From Uranotaenia lowii (Eukaryota > Arthropoda > Insecta > Diptera > Culicidae): a stretch of DNA of 64,000 bases. A model generated the notes under the pieces. It made no database searches and was not told where the DNA came from. It saw only the letters and a program-made list of their open reading frames with translations. The DNA is taken from positions 275,571,413 through 275,635,412 of the forward strand of contig NC_073692.1 of assembly GCF_029784155.1 (NCBI RefSeq), given 5' to 3'. The translations under genes and the position numbers were made by a program. Below, piece by piece: positions 11,138 to 22,500 of this stretch (positions are counted from its first letter, which is position 1; each line of letters starts with the position of its first letter).

Positions 11138-11159
11138 GATATTTAAGACAAAATTTGAA

Positions 11160-11576
11160 AACAGTCCGGTCCGGCCCGGTTGACCCGATTTTATTGCAAA
11201 ATGCCTGGATTTAGCCCGCATATATTCACTTCATTAGGAGAATCAAACTAAAAAAAAGTGTTGTGAAATTTTTTTATGCTTTTTTATGCCTTCGAAACAA
11301 AATTCTTTCAGCAAGTTTAATAAAAATAATCATTAAAGGTTTTTTAGAAGCCTAAAATGCATTTCAAATGTGTCGATTAGTTTTGATGAAAACATTTTTC
11401 ATTTTTGTTCTCTTGAAAAAACATAATTTTTGGATTTTCATCAAATTAGCCCGGCTATTGCCCAAATTTTGGATCGTCAATTTTAAAATCAAATGCCTGG
11501 ATTTTGACGGGTATTTATATTAAATTGCTCGGATTTGTCCGGCCCGGATCCGTATTGAAAAAAATCGGCAACCTTA
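11160..11576. mobile_element. Nested decayed GCCCGG-type hAT-like MITE
   Basis: Motifs GGTCCGGCCCGGTTG, TAGCCCGGCTATTGCCC and GTCCGGCCCGGAT, and the end GGCAACCTTA, match the element at 23124-23622. The left terminus is not found as such; the 56-bp hairpin stands nearby instead. The copy is divergent. Confidence 0.6.
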
Positions 11577-12124
11577 TTCTATAATCTATAATTATTTGAA
11601 AACACCTTTAACAATATTTTCTTCATACAATTGTTGAACGTGTTTCTAGAACTGAATCAGAACCTTACTGTGATGCTAAGTTAGAGTTATTTAGCATTGT
11701 GTTAGATAAACTACAGTAAATGCTGCTTATTTTGAGAAATTGACGTATTTGAAAGATTTTCTGTTCCTCACAGAATTCAAGTTGAGACTAAAGTTTGATT
11801 TTTTTCTGTGTTAGTCAGTTAACTTTGTAAAAGTTTTCCAAGAAAAAAAGCGGGACATTTTGAGGAAAAAGCGGGACAGCGGGACATTCAACAAAAAAGC
11901 GGGACGGATGGCAACCCTACCTTCACACATTCCTCTAGACCCTTCCACTATTTCCATTTTCATTTTTTCTACAAAGTTAACCATTTGATAGGTTTCCTAT
12001 CCATTTGTCCAATACGAGCTTACTCTTGGGAAATGTCCTTATTTTTTAAATATCAAAAATTTATCATTAAATGACTATAAAAATAGCACTCTAACTGTAA
12101 ATATACAAAGAAAAAAGTAGTTCT

Positions 12125-13993
12125 TGTAACCACGGGCTGATCTACTGCTCAGTGGAGCAAGAACCCCCTCTCAAGCCTCAGGGTCGGCACTCGTAAAGGA
12201 ATTTCGCGTATTCTAGGAAACACTTTGAGTTGATCCGGAAAACTCCCACTTTATTTTCCCAAACACAATAACTTGGGGTCACAACACTGACGTTCGGTAG
12301 GATTGGGATCGATAGTGAATGTCCCAACAATGATTCCCCAGAAGAGGTCGATTGGGTCCTACCTTAATTGCAGCATGGGGTGATTCCCGTAACGGGAGTG
12401 TTGGAAGATGGCGACTCGACTACCTCGGTGGTGACTCTCGGGGTTAGGGGAAAAGTTCATATAACGCCCCATGTGGCTAATACGCGCCACTCTTGTTTTG
12501 AAGAATCTGAAACATTTTAAGCCTCCAAAATTTTACCAATTTGTTTTAAATGCTGTGATTGGTCATGGCAAGTATGAATTTTTCCTTAAAATGCCCCTGT
12601 GTCGTGATAATTTCACAATTTAGGTTTTTCTTCATTTCGATCTAAATTTTAAAACACTTTTAATAAGGTGTCACCAAGCAGAGAAAAACGAATAAGACAA
12701 TATTTTCTGACACATCGATAGAGGAGAATCTAAATTATGATTTTATGCTAAAAAATCATTCTGAATTCGCTAAGGTATGCTTTTCAAGGGTATGTTCTAT
12801 CACCGCCCATGCGCTCTTTATAACGCGCCAATCGTAGTAGGCTGAAAATAGCATTAATTTTTCAAAAAGGCCAATTTTCATTGAAAATAACAAAAAGTCT
12901 AAAACCATATTTTGAGCGTTAATTCAGCCCAAAAAATCTACTTTTCATTTTTTGTTAAGTTTCTATTAGTCCATTTTGATTTTATTTTCAGTCAAAGTGT
13001 CTGTAAGTATTGGTGTGTTTTCGGTCTTCGGCTGCTCTCGGGTGTGTTCGGCTGCTAGGCGCGTATTGGATACACAGCGGCGCGTATTCGCAACACAGTT
13101 TTGTTCTGTGGCTTTGAAAATGGTTTTTAAAAATCATGTTTTTGAAGGAACTATAGCGATTTGAGTAATGAAAAATCATAGGAATTTGTAGAAAACACTT
13201 TTCTTCAACGATTACACCCATTTTTAACACAATTTGTATGTGGAATACATAGAAAATCAGCGCTTCGCTTAGGTGGCGCATAATAGGGCATGTTCCCCTA
13301 TCGGCGGCTAAGCTCCGATGCGTTTCGGGGTATTGACGCCTGATTGCTGTAACCTCCTCAATTTCGCACTCGGAAGCTGCACACGGGACCAGGGGTCGGC
13401 AGACTGTCCTCGGATCGCAGCACTAGATGGAACTGGATGGAGTTAACGAAAGGGGCCACTTCACGGACCAGCTTTGGCAGTTGACGGGTAAGCCTGCTGA
13501 ATCTTCAGCTAATAATTTCGGGGTCCTTCGGAACATGATGGGATACGGAAGTAATTAGTTGTTTGTCTGGTACGGGGTTCAAAATGACGGTTACCGGGAT
13601 TGTGGTTTTTACAAGACAACTCGTGTGTTAGTAGGTGTTGCTGGTGATGTTGACGTCTCGAACATGTAAGCCAAAGTGAGCTTGTTTCATGATCCAGGCC
13701 ATTGACCCCGTACTCAGATCATATGGATTTTTGTCCATCCTTGAATTCCTCCCATCATGTCCCTTACGGTTACGTTTTGGTGCCTTAGCGTTACTGTAAC
13801 GTGTCCTTCAGCTTCACCTAGTGTCGGCTAGCGCTGCGTTGACCTATTTTCGCTGCTTGTTATTGTGTTCGGTATCTTCGAGCGGTCCTCCTCCTTCACG
13901 CGCCAAAGCGCCTCCTTGAACATTTTATTTTGCTACGATATTTAAAACTACGATTCTCACTTCACTAACCGGTAAATCAACGCACTGGTTACA
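12125..13993. mobile_element. Candidate solo LTR, interrupted
   Basis: It is bounded by TGTAACC at 12125 and GGTTACA at 13993, the TG...CA inverted ends typical of LTRs. It is GC-richer than its surroundings and sits cleanly inside an older MITE. The flanks are TTCT (12121-12124) and TTTT (13994-13997), a possible 4-bp duplication with one mismatch. Without the nested element 12447-13298 it is about 1.0 kb. No gag-pol, primer-binding site or second LTR is visible. It could instead be another element with short inverted ends. Confidence 0.45.
12447..13298. mobile_element. TA-flanked MITE with GGGGAA ends
   Basis: The ends GGGGAAAAGTTCATATAACG and GGGCATGTTCCCC are inverted over the first bases and flanked by TA at 12445-12446 and 13299-13300. 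Subterminal TACGCGCCACT and GGTGGCGCATAAT also pair. Length is 852 bp. It is AT-rich inside the GC-richer candidate LTR, which makes its borders clear. TA duplication points to the Tc1/mariner/pogo superfamily. No transposase was found. Confidence 0.75.
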
Positions 13994-14310
13994 TTTTTCA
14001 TATTCAACAACCCGTTTTTTGGATGCTTTTTGGAATCATCAGGACAGCTGTTTGTTTGCGAGCCTTGGAAAATAGATATTTTAAGATTTTGAAATAACAT
14101 TTTCACTAACAGAAATAAAATTTCAAATACAAACCAAATTTTGTCTATTTGAGACTCAATTTATAGGCTTTCAAACGTAGAAGACAGTTTTCAAAGATTC
14201 AAACTATAGACTGATTTGTTGATGATTATGTGCAAAAATTCATAGTTGGTTAAAGTTACCCCGGTGATCAAATTTACCCCATTTAACGGTACTTGAGTTT
14301 TGAAGCTATT

Positions 14311-16310
14311 GGGCAATTTGTGTTGAAAAATGACTCTTTTTCAGCAATGAGTTCTCCAAATGGAGAAAGTTGGAAATTTTATCATTGATTGCATTTAAAA
14401 GTTCATAACAAAGTCTTCACAATAACCAAAAACTGGAGGTATGTTAGCTATGTAAAGCGTTTAATCTTTGTTTGAATTTAAGTAAAAATCGCTAAAATCT
14501 CTGGATCTAATTTGTATCTGTGTTGTTCAAGAACTCAGAAAACACGAAACCGATTGACCTGAAGTTTGGCACGGAGTGGTTTTTCGAGTGAACATCCGTC
14601 TAGGGAAGTTTTGATTTTCTCTCATCGAGGGGTGGGAGGGCTCCCATAAAAAATAATCGGAAAAACGTTAAAATTCATTTTAATTCTTTCAGTTGAAAAG
14701 TGATTCTCATTAAGTTTTGTGAAAATGTAAACATTTGATTCTAAGGATGATTTATTGTGCACAAAGCCCCTCTCTTTCGTGTTCAATAAATTATCCTTAA
14801 ATGCAAATGTTTACATTTTCATAAAATCCCATAAAATGTTTTTTTTGTTTCGCTTGAATGCAGTGGTCATGCACTATTTTGCTTGGAAGCTCAAGTCTTT
14901 ATGCCGCCTTTTCAATCATATCATCTCAGTATCAGTACACTTTTCAGCGCATTTTCGGCACAGAGAATTGCTAAATAGGCATTGGATTTTTGCAACATCT
15001 TCTATGGGTGTATGATGCTGAAACACAGGACTTATTGGAAAGGTTTACATTCATAGTTTTTAATCTACCCAAACCAATCTGTTGCAGGTTTCTTAACGAA
15101 TTGTCATTCCAAATTATCGGAACAATATAGCGGGTACGTCACCGTCTGATGAGAAGTCCTCTGATAGGTTTAGTTATACAAACGAGCTTATCAAAGGGTT
15201 ACTATAGAGAACCGCTCATTACGGTCTGATCCGGTCAAGCGGAGATATTTTGAAAATTTAATTGGATTTAGGAAACGATAATAATTGGTACGTTGCCGTT
15301 GCATAGTTATGATGATGATGCCCTCGCCTTCCCCAGCCGGCCGATCCTAAATTGGAGTCCTACTTTTGGCCAAACTCTGACAAAACCCCGCTTCGTAATC
15401 CGAAAAGCGGCTGCTGCTGTTTGCTGCCAGACACAAAACAGGCACAATGGGAACAGGGCGGTGTCAAATATGGAACCCCTCCTCGAGTGACTAAGCGCAC
15501 AATTCCTCCCATTTGGCTGTAGGTATTCTGGTACGATTACGGAAACGACTGCTGGTGGCCATCAGGCTGTACTGCGGACATTTTGGGCAGGATACCAACC
15601 AAATGTACTCAATTCGATGCAATGTATGTATGTAAACTTGCAGCTTGTTGCTAGCTGCAATTGCGTTATGTTTTCCCAGCTGAACGCGACAAAGATATGG
15701 TCAGAACGGTTTTAATTAAAATTTTCGTCCACACTGATGGCAGCTTTAAGCTACATTTGTGGAGCGTTCATTTTTTCCCTCGCTTTCTCTTGGAGTCATT
15801 CTTATTAATTAAATTAAGTTATGTAGGGTAGTTGAAAATGTTAAATACCTACTGGTTCAATTTCGGTAAGCGCAACATGGGTAGGTTCTACGGTTTACTC
15901 GTTATTACTGAACTTCATTATAGTTAATCGTGCTTCCATTTACCTATTTCAAAATGAGTATTATAAGCATAGACCTTTGAAGTAAGTGAATGTGATTTAT
16001 AACTTTAAAACGTGACCCCTGTTCAAGTAACAGTTAGGATAAAAATATGAAAAAAGTGGAAACGCCATATATTGCTGCAAAACTAAGGTTTACAAAGTCT
16101 TAATTTTTGTTTGTCAAGTAACGCTTTATTCCGGTTTTCATTTCTTAGACTTTGAATGCATTGCGGATCAAATACGAAATTTCTCGTGTTTTCGCTTCTC
16201 TTGATTGTGCTGCTTTAAGAGGCATGACTGAAATGTTATAAATTTAATTTAAAACTCAAATCTAAAATATTGAAAACAACACTTTTGATATGTTATGTTA
16301 ATAGGCCTAT
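14311..16310. other. Non-coding DNA with a single-copy island
   Basis: An imperfect hairpin lies at 14719-14824 (arms with TGTAAACATTTG and CAAATGTTTACA). 15290-15790 is GC-richer and has no repeat match in the window; its 65-aa frame (MPLHSYDDDALAF...) ends without any domain. The rest is AT-rich and featureless to me. The island could be a regulatory or conserved non-coding element of a gene outside the window. Confidence 0.4.
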
Positions 16311-16311
16311 G

Positions 16312-16552
16312 ACATAGCTGAGTTGGTAATGCAGTTGTCTTCTTAACTGATATTCATGAGTTCAAGTCCAAAAGTAAACATCAGACACAGTTTTTTTTTG
16401 GGTACATTTTTCAATAATTATCCACCAACTTCATCGTTGATATTAAGTCGCGAATGACACAAAGATGTTAAATCGACTATAGCTTAGCTAAGCTTGATTG
16501 ACTACTCATGACTACTTTAATCAATGAACTCGAAATAATTCATAAACAACAA
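16312..16552 (+). repeat. tRNA-derived SINE with Lys-like head
   Basis: The head at 16312-16372 reads CATAGCTGAGTTGGTAATG (A box), TCTTCTTAACTGA in the anticodon region and GAGTTCAAGTCC (B box, one mismatch). A CAGACACAGTTTTTTTTT tract follows. The body runs to about 16552, where a family C SINE begins in the opposite orientation. No target duplication was identified. Confidence 0.5.
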
Positions 16553-16800
16553 AAGCAACCAAAAGTCCCATAAAACAGGTACAAAAACGCTTACTCAGTC
16601 TACATCATTGATATGAAGTACGTTCTATGCAGCTCAAAGTTTAAGTTCTCATTGATACTTTCAAGTTCCAGAATGGTCACTCAATTACCCAATTACTCAT
16701 TGAAAAAAATTTGCCCGGCTTGGGGTTCGAAACCCGATCTTCGTGGTGAGTATCGAACACGCTACCACAAGACCACGCCTGTATGTTGTTCTAAATGAAA
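16553..16800 (-). repeat. tRNA-derived SINE, family C, short copy
   Basis: On the minus strand the head reads GGCGTGGTCTTGTGGTAGCG (A box) at ~16783 and GGGTTTCGAACCCC (B box) at ~16725. It is followed by a T/A-rich stretch and a body ending at GGGACTTTTGGTTGCTT near 16553. It shares its tail and an AAGTTC-rich block with the copy at 5036-5545. It lies head-to-tail against the SINE at 16312, with tRNA heads at the two outer ends. Confidence 0.6.
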
Positions 16801-17532
16801 CTAAAACTCGAAGTGGTGATTTGATTTTGAAAGCACTGAAAGCAATGCACTTTTAGTGACTTACCAAATCCCGTTTTGAGCTCTTTTGTGCCCTTTATGT
16901 ACGTATAGATCACTTTTTCTACTTTCAAGTTCATTAATGAGTACATAAAGTTCACTAAAGGGAATTAGTTAGTTGAATCTATTTGTCAGCCAATATGTTA
17001 CTTTCAATGCCTTCATTGAAGTAAATATGTGACTTTTGATTGACTTTCGATTGACTATGTGACTTCGTGATCAATCGAAGCCATCAATTTTGCACAAAGT
17101 ACAAAGTAATGGTGCTAGGGATTAACTATACATTCTCAATGTATAGTTGATGCTCTCCCTTTTATAAAAATGATAAATAACGGCATCGGCAACGTCCTAG
17201 TAGTCGATATGGGAAAAAAGGAATGTTAGTAGAACTGTCGATTCAACTAGCAATCCATCATTCGCCATATTTGAAAGAAAATCTTTTGAAATACAAAGAT
17301 GCTAAAACTACAATAATTGAAAAGCAATTTGTAAATTGATACATCGAGAGATTATGTTTAAACAATTTTTTGTCGTTAAAAATAAGTAAATTTTTCAGGA
17401 AAATAACGTTTTCCTTATGTAAACAAGTTTATTTAAATCATCACGTTGTGAGATGTGTAGGAGAGCTAAAAGGTTTAATTATTCTATAATCATCTTTAAT
17501 AGCAAATCACACGTACATATGTACATGTACAT
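16801..17532. other. AT-rich DNA with small palindromes
   Basis: No gene was found. There is a short perfect hairpin near 17124-17148 (AACTATACATT/AATGTATAGTT) and self-complementary TACATATGTACATGTACATA at ~17515-17533. Several AAGTTCA/TTGACTTTCGATTGAC-type repeats lie at 16920-17080. Confidence 0.4.
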
Positions 17533-17738
17533 AAGACTGCCCAAATTTGTATGGGGAAAAGTCTATGCCAAAGTCTCAAAATTTCATTCAAATTTCAGGC
17601 TCGTTGAGCGACTCTTTCGTGTGATCCGAGCTGGCTCAAATTTGGCATGAGATCTTGTACTAGACATAAAGACATACTTTAGGATAAATTTTAGCTTGTA
17701 GCGCATAACTTTTCTAAAAGTCGGGTCATTTCCAAAGT
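17533..17738. mobile_element. Short TAGACTGCCCC-family remnant
   Basis: It starts AAGACTGCCCAAATTTGTATGG and ends AAAAGTCGGGTCATTT, the same outer arm as the right arm of 47990-49704 (CGTTGAGCGAC, CAAATTTGGCATGAGATCTTGTACTAG). It is about 200 bp, only one arm long, so it is either a solo arm or a deletion derivative. Confidence 0.65.
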
Positions 17739-18094
17739 AACCTAGATTAAGTTTATTGGCATCAGAAAGTTTTACTATGGTTCTATCATAACATTGAAAA
17801 TGCAGTCAGTTTTATCACTGTTTTAATATGGTAATGAGAAATTCTTCGGTTCTTAATTCGAACTTTATTTTTAGGTGGTTTTGAAAACGCTTATTATGTT
17901 TCTACCAAATATTCTGTTCAGGTTGTTGAGAAACAGTTATGAATGCTCTATTAAAACTCCAATAAAACATAAACTAAAAAATTGCTCCAAGCTTTTTTTT
18001 AAATGTTTATAAAGGCACACAGTGCTTGATTTTGAAACAGTTATAAAATTAGATGACAGCTCTCGATCGAATTGTCAAAACAGAACACGTTCAG
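17739..18094. other. AT-rich spacer between foldback copies
   Basis: No gene or shared repeat was recognised. The last eight bases, ACGTTCAG, form the left target-site copy of the next foldback. Confidence 0.4.
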
Positions 18095-18871
18095 TAGAGT
18101 TCCCCAAATGACCCGACATTTGAAAAATTTGTGCGCTGCAGGCTTACTTTGATCCTAGACCTAGTATAAGGTCTCATGCCAAATTTGGGCCAGATCGGAT
18201 CACGAGAAGGGGTCGCTCAACGAGCCTAAAGTTTGTATGGGATTTTGGGACATTCTGTTCGGGAGGAACACGGAAATCCATGTTTCATGAATAACTTTTG
18301 TCCCCTTCGTTCGATTTCTTTTGAAAATGGTTTTTCTTATAGCCTCAACTATGACAAATATTTCATCCGAGGATCGCATTCCGATTCAAGTTCAGACACA
18401 AAAGTTATTGAGCTTAAAAAAATCGTTATCTTTTTTCAGGGTGTTATTCATCACTATTAATAAGAGACACTGCTTCGAAATTTTGACGCAGCATTAACAC
18501 TGATGAATATAACCCTAAAAAAAGTCACCCCATTTTTGAAATTTAATAACTTTTTTATCATGGGTCGAATCTAAATGCAGTCTTCGGATGAAATATTTGT
18601 CAAAATTTAGGCTTTAAGAAAAACCCTTTTTAAAAGAAATCGGTCGAAGGGGACCAAAGTTATTTATAAAAAACTGGATTTTCATGTTCCTCCCGAACAA
18701 AATGTCTCAAAATCCCAAACAAACTTTAGGCTCGTTGAGCGACCCTTTCACATGATCCGATCTGGCTCAAATTTGGCATGAGACCTTGTACTAGGCCTAG
18801 GATCAATTTAAGCCTGCTGTGCCTAACATTTCACAAGCTTGAAATTTCTCATACAAATTTGGGGCAGTCTA
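18095..18871. mobile_element. Foldback element, TAGACTGCCCC family
   Basis: This 777-bp element is almost entirely an inverted repeat. The left arm starts TAGAGTTCCCCAAATGACC; the right arm ends ATTTGGGGCAGTCTA. Both arms carry ...GCTCAACGAGCC/GGCTCGTTGAGC... and GTTCGGGAGGAAC/GTTCCTCCCGAAC. It is flanked by ACGTTCAG (18087-18094) and ATGTTCAG (18872-18879), an 8-bp duplication with one mismatch. There is no transposase. An 8-bp duplication fits hAT- or P-type transposases. Confidence 0.85.
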
Positions 18872-19024
18872 ATGTTCAGACTATATTGAGCTTGATGAAA
18901 TTGGAATTCTTATGTTTACAAATTTTTTGTAAGTCATGTGTGTTATTTTAAAGATAAATTAAAAAATATTTAAAAACCTTCAAAATTTTTCAAATAACCA
19001 AAAGAAATATGAATATGTAAACAA

Positions 19025-19655
19025 TATTAGTGAAAGGGCCCAACTAGTAGAAGAAAAAATTTGTTGCTTGATGCTACTATTAATCCAGGATGGCAGCTTC
19101 AACTTTTCATTTCAAAATTGTAAATTACTAAAAATCTCATGACATTCACAATATGGGTATTGGGTGAAAGGGCTAAACGAGAAGACGTCGAATTTCACTG
19201 TCCGACGACATTTTGAAATCCAAGATGAGTGCATCCTCTCCATATATAACTGGAAATTGTATGATACCTCGATAATATGGGTATTTGGAGAAAGGATTCA
19301 ACGAGTAGAAGCCGAATTTTGCAATCTGTCTCCATCTTGAAATTCAAGATGACGGCTTCCAATTAGCTTTAAAAATGCTAATAATCACTGAAAATCGCAT
19401 GAAACCCCCACAGTATGGGTATTGGGTGAAAGGGCTAAACGAGTAGAAGTCAAATTACGCTGTAAGACGCGATTTAGGAATCCAAGATGACGGCTTCCAC
19501 TGAACTTTAAATGCTGTAAACAAATGAACCCCCTACACAACCCAACAAAATTGGTATAAGGTGAAAAGGCTTAACTAGAAGCCACTTACAGCATTTTCCG
19601 CTCTGTGGATGCCACCATCTTGGATTTAAAGATGGCGTCTTATAGCAAGATTCAA
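19025..19655. repeat. YY1-dyad satellite, array 3
   Basis: Four to five plus-strand units are followed by one inverted unit at ~19600-19650 (CCACCATCTTGGATTTAAAGATGGCG). Units share TATGGGTATTGGGTGAAAGG and the CCAAGATG core with arrays 1, 2 and 4. Confidence 0.75.
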
Positions 19656-19664
19656 ATTCCTTAA

Positions 19665-22500
19665 GTCAATGTTCGGAAAATCGCTCAAGAAAAGCAATCA
19701 GGATTCATTTCAAGCTGGAAAACGTGTACCTCCGTGTGCTGTGATACGCACATGGTGATGGTTTCCGTTGAAGTTCCGTAAGTGAGCCTTAACTTGGCAT
19801 GCTCCTAATCTTGGCATGCCAAAATGCATTTTGGTGATTTTCATGTCAAACATACGCCTAAAAATGAAAAAAAATTAAACATTAAAGGAAACCGCATATG
19901 ACAGCATTCTGCATAGCATTTGTCCACAATTGAATCCAAATTACTGCGTAGTAATTTTTTTTCGCATGACAAACTGCAAATAAAATTATGATCTTCGAAA
20001 AAAATCTCAAATGAACCTACCTTGCTAGTGCATCTCCCATCTTCAGATTGGTTTTAAAAACACACTTCCTTATGGAAAAATCACTAAAAATTACCGTTGG
20101 TTGCAGCAAAACATGGCAATAAATATAAAATTATAACTTACTCCAAACAACGTACATTTTCTATCTAAAATTTAAGAAAATATAAACATATTTTTCGCCT
20201 AATCTTGGCATGCAATTCAACAGATAGAAGTATGCATGTATGTGTGAAAACGACATCAGGCAGTCGGCAGCCGGCGGCCGTTCGTCGGCCGACGGTGCAC
20301 AGTGGTCTGGAAATTGAAAAGCCGGTCTAAAGTAAAATGAATGATTGAAATAAATTAAAAATATGATGAATGTATTTTGGACTGTAATCAATTTATTTAT
20401 CTCTCAAGCCGACTCAAGCGTATTTGGCATTTTAGTTGGAATTATAATGCTACGGTTTGAGCTGCTCTTTTATGGTAAATTTCGAGAACTTTTCTTCTCA
20501 ATAAAATTTACCTCTCAATAAATTAATTTACCGGATCCGAATCCGAATTGATATCTTGGATCTCAATGTTGAAGTTACTTTATCCATACCCAAAAAATTC
20601 CACATTTGGAAATGAGGTTCAACGTATTTTTATTTAATTTCATTTGTATTGAAGATGAACATTTGCTGCATATGTGTCGCTTTGAAGGGAATTGTTATGA
20701 AGTTCAAATTATGACACTCTAAATATTATGTTTATTTAAAAAAAATAATTGCACTGCAATATTGAAATACTACGTGGTAACGAACTTCAATTTTTATTGT
20801 TTGCAATTTCATGTGAAAACAAAAATAATATTTTGACCAAGTTTATTTTTTATTATAGATCACTGTGCATCAGCAGGAGGTGCTGACGTTTGTTCTCTGT
20901 AGGAAAGGAATATGCGAAAGAAGCGTTGCCGAGTTTGGGTGACGATTTTGCATGAGTGCGAGTGGGATGCAGCTTGAATTTCACCCAGCTTTTGAATTTG
21001 CTGTTCGCTTCCATTGCCTGTAGTTTCCAAACGAATGAGTGAGATGCAATCTGTTCCTATCAGGCTGGCTGGAGTGAGCGAAAGTTTGTCTTGTTTTGCT
21101 ATCCCGGTGTACGCAAACGATTGCTAGACATTCCTAAGGGCGACATTTTGAATATGTATGATTCAAAGAATCGTTCGCTGACTTAAGTTTAAGCTTTAGC
21201 TTGCTTCTTGCCTCGATAATAATGATTTTTAAAATGTCGGTCCTCCTTTTATGGGAGTGGAATAAAAAAAATATGAACGTTTACCATCTTATGTTAACCT
21301 GTTGACTTCAATGGAAACAGATCTATCATAATTGCATGTTAAAGATTTAGCAAGTTAACCAAGTTAACCAATGCAATAGTTTGAAACTTATAATAGAAAC
21401 TATAAACACACAAAAACTAAAATAAACAAGTAAAGCGTTTTCACGTGAGATTATAATTCTACATGGAAATTTCAGTTAAAAAAATTGATTGACATTTCGT
21501 ACTTCCGACTTTTTGAAAACAATACAGATCATTGATGTGCTTCCTTCCGGGATATTTTCAATGAATTCGTGGGGGCTGTTGTTGTATTAGTGAGGCAAGT
21601 TTTTCCTAGAGACGGCCAATTTAAGGAACTCACAAAGGGCCAAAATACGGCGCGGGGGCTACAACAAGGAGCATTTCAATCAAAAGTTTGATCAGGTTTA
21701 TCTCAAATTATCAACCGCTTTCAAGCAAGGACATATTTTTACTGCATTTTAGGCTAGTTAGCAATCATATTTGTGGAAGGATTTTTGAAGGTACACATTA
21801 CAGGAAGACTACAATCATGGGAAATCTAGTCAACCATGCCTTAGGGGCCAAGATTGGGTACATTTACCCTATTTGTCGAACATCATCACTAACTAGATAC
21901 AAGAAAATATAACATGCCCCATCGGGGGCCGCCGTTGCTATTCGTCACGTGGCTTTTCAAAGGTGATCGACATACTTGATGATACATTTTGAACGTCGCT
22001 CCCTCTATCATTCACGAACGTTTATCCACTTTTCATTGTGTATAATGTTCGTTATTGATAGACGATCATGAATGTATCAGAAGGAAAAATTGAAGAAATA
22101 CCTGGACCAAATGTATGAAAAAAAGTCTTAGCCAATGGTCGGAAAATCGCTCAAGAAAAGCAATCAGGAATGGTTTCTAGCTAGAATGATGCTTTCTCCG
22201 AGTGCTGTGATACGCACGTGGTAAAAGTACCCATTGAATATATGTCGAAAATCAACACTAACTTGATACAAGAAGATATACCATGCCCCATCGGAGGCTA
22301 CCGTTGCTATTCGTCACGTGGCTAATCGACGGTGATCGACATACTTGGTGATACATTTTGAACGTCGCTCCCTCAATCATTCCCGAACGTCTATCCTCGC
22401 ATCATTGTTGATAATGCTCGTTATTGATAGACGATCATTAATGTTTCAAATGGAAAAATCTGAATAAATACCAGGACCACATGTTCAAAAAAGCTGTAGC
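19665..22500 (+). repeat. Tandem duplication, unit ~370 bp, split by a transposon
   Basis: Unit 1 is 19665-19785 plus 21885-22131; unit 2 is 22132-22500. Both run from GGAAAATCGCTCAAGAAAAG through GTGCTGTGATACGCAC, CATGCCCCATCGG and ACATTTTGAACGTCGCTCCCTC to GATAGACGATCAT. The first unit is interrupted by the pogo-like element 19786-21884; the second shows the site without insertion. Confidence 0.85.
19786..21884 (+). mobile_element. Pogo-like TA element, copy 1
   Basis: Left end GTAAGTGAGCCTTAACTTGGC and right end GGGTACATTTACCC form imperfect inverted repeats seen also at 46507-50869 and 58757-60559. Its subterminal region repeats TTGGCATGC (about 19797, 19814, 20209), a likely transposase-binding repeat. 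A decayed minus-strand stretch at ~21480-21600 reads YNNSPHEFIENI...VFKKSEVRN. It resembles YNKQAIENIDEI...FKKSEVHNN in copy 3, a possible helix-turn-helix (psq) remnant; that reading is inference. The copy is about 2.1 kb. No catalytic domain was recognised. Confidence 0.7.

Larger units (their letters stand above)
10667..11919. mobile_element. hAT-like element with 8-bp target duplication
   Basis: The ends are TAGGCTTGCCAG and GGATGGCAACCCTA, which pair as imperfect terminal inverted repeats and fit the hAT terminus pattern YARNG on the right side (TAGGG). They are flanked by CCTTCACA at 10659-10666 and 11920-11927, an exact 8-bp duplication. The interior near both ends has repeats of AAAAAAGCGGGACA (10687-10750 and 11845-11905) that look like subterminal transposase sites. 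No transposase was recognised, so it is non-autonomous. Inside lies a decayed second member (GGTCCGGCCCGG... to GGCAACCTTA at about 11160-11576). Confidence 0.85.
10550..14310 (+). mobile_element. Shattered copy of the CAAACTGGGGGAAC MITE
   Basis: Three pieces line up in order with the intact-looking copy at 33423-34332: about 10550-10666, 11920-12124 and 13994-14310. The middle piece shares CATTTGATAGG..TTTCCTATCCATTT, and the last shares TCAATTTATAGGCTTTCAAACGTAG and a decayed GATCAAATTTACCCC end. The gaps are filled by a hAT-like element (10667-11919) and a candidate solo LTR (12125-13993). This fixes the order of insertion: MITE first, the other two later. Confidence 0.75.
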
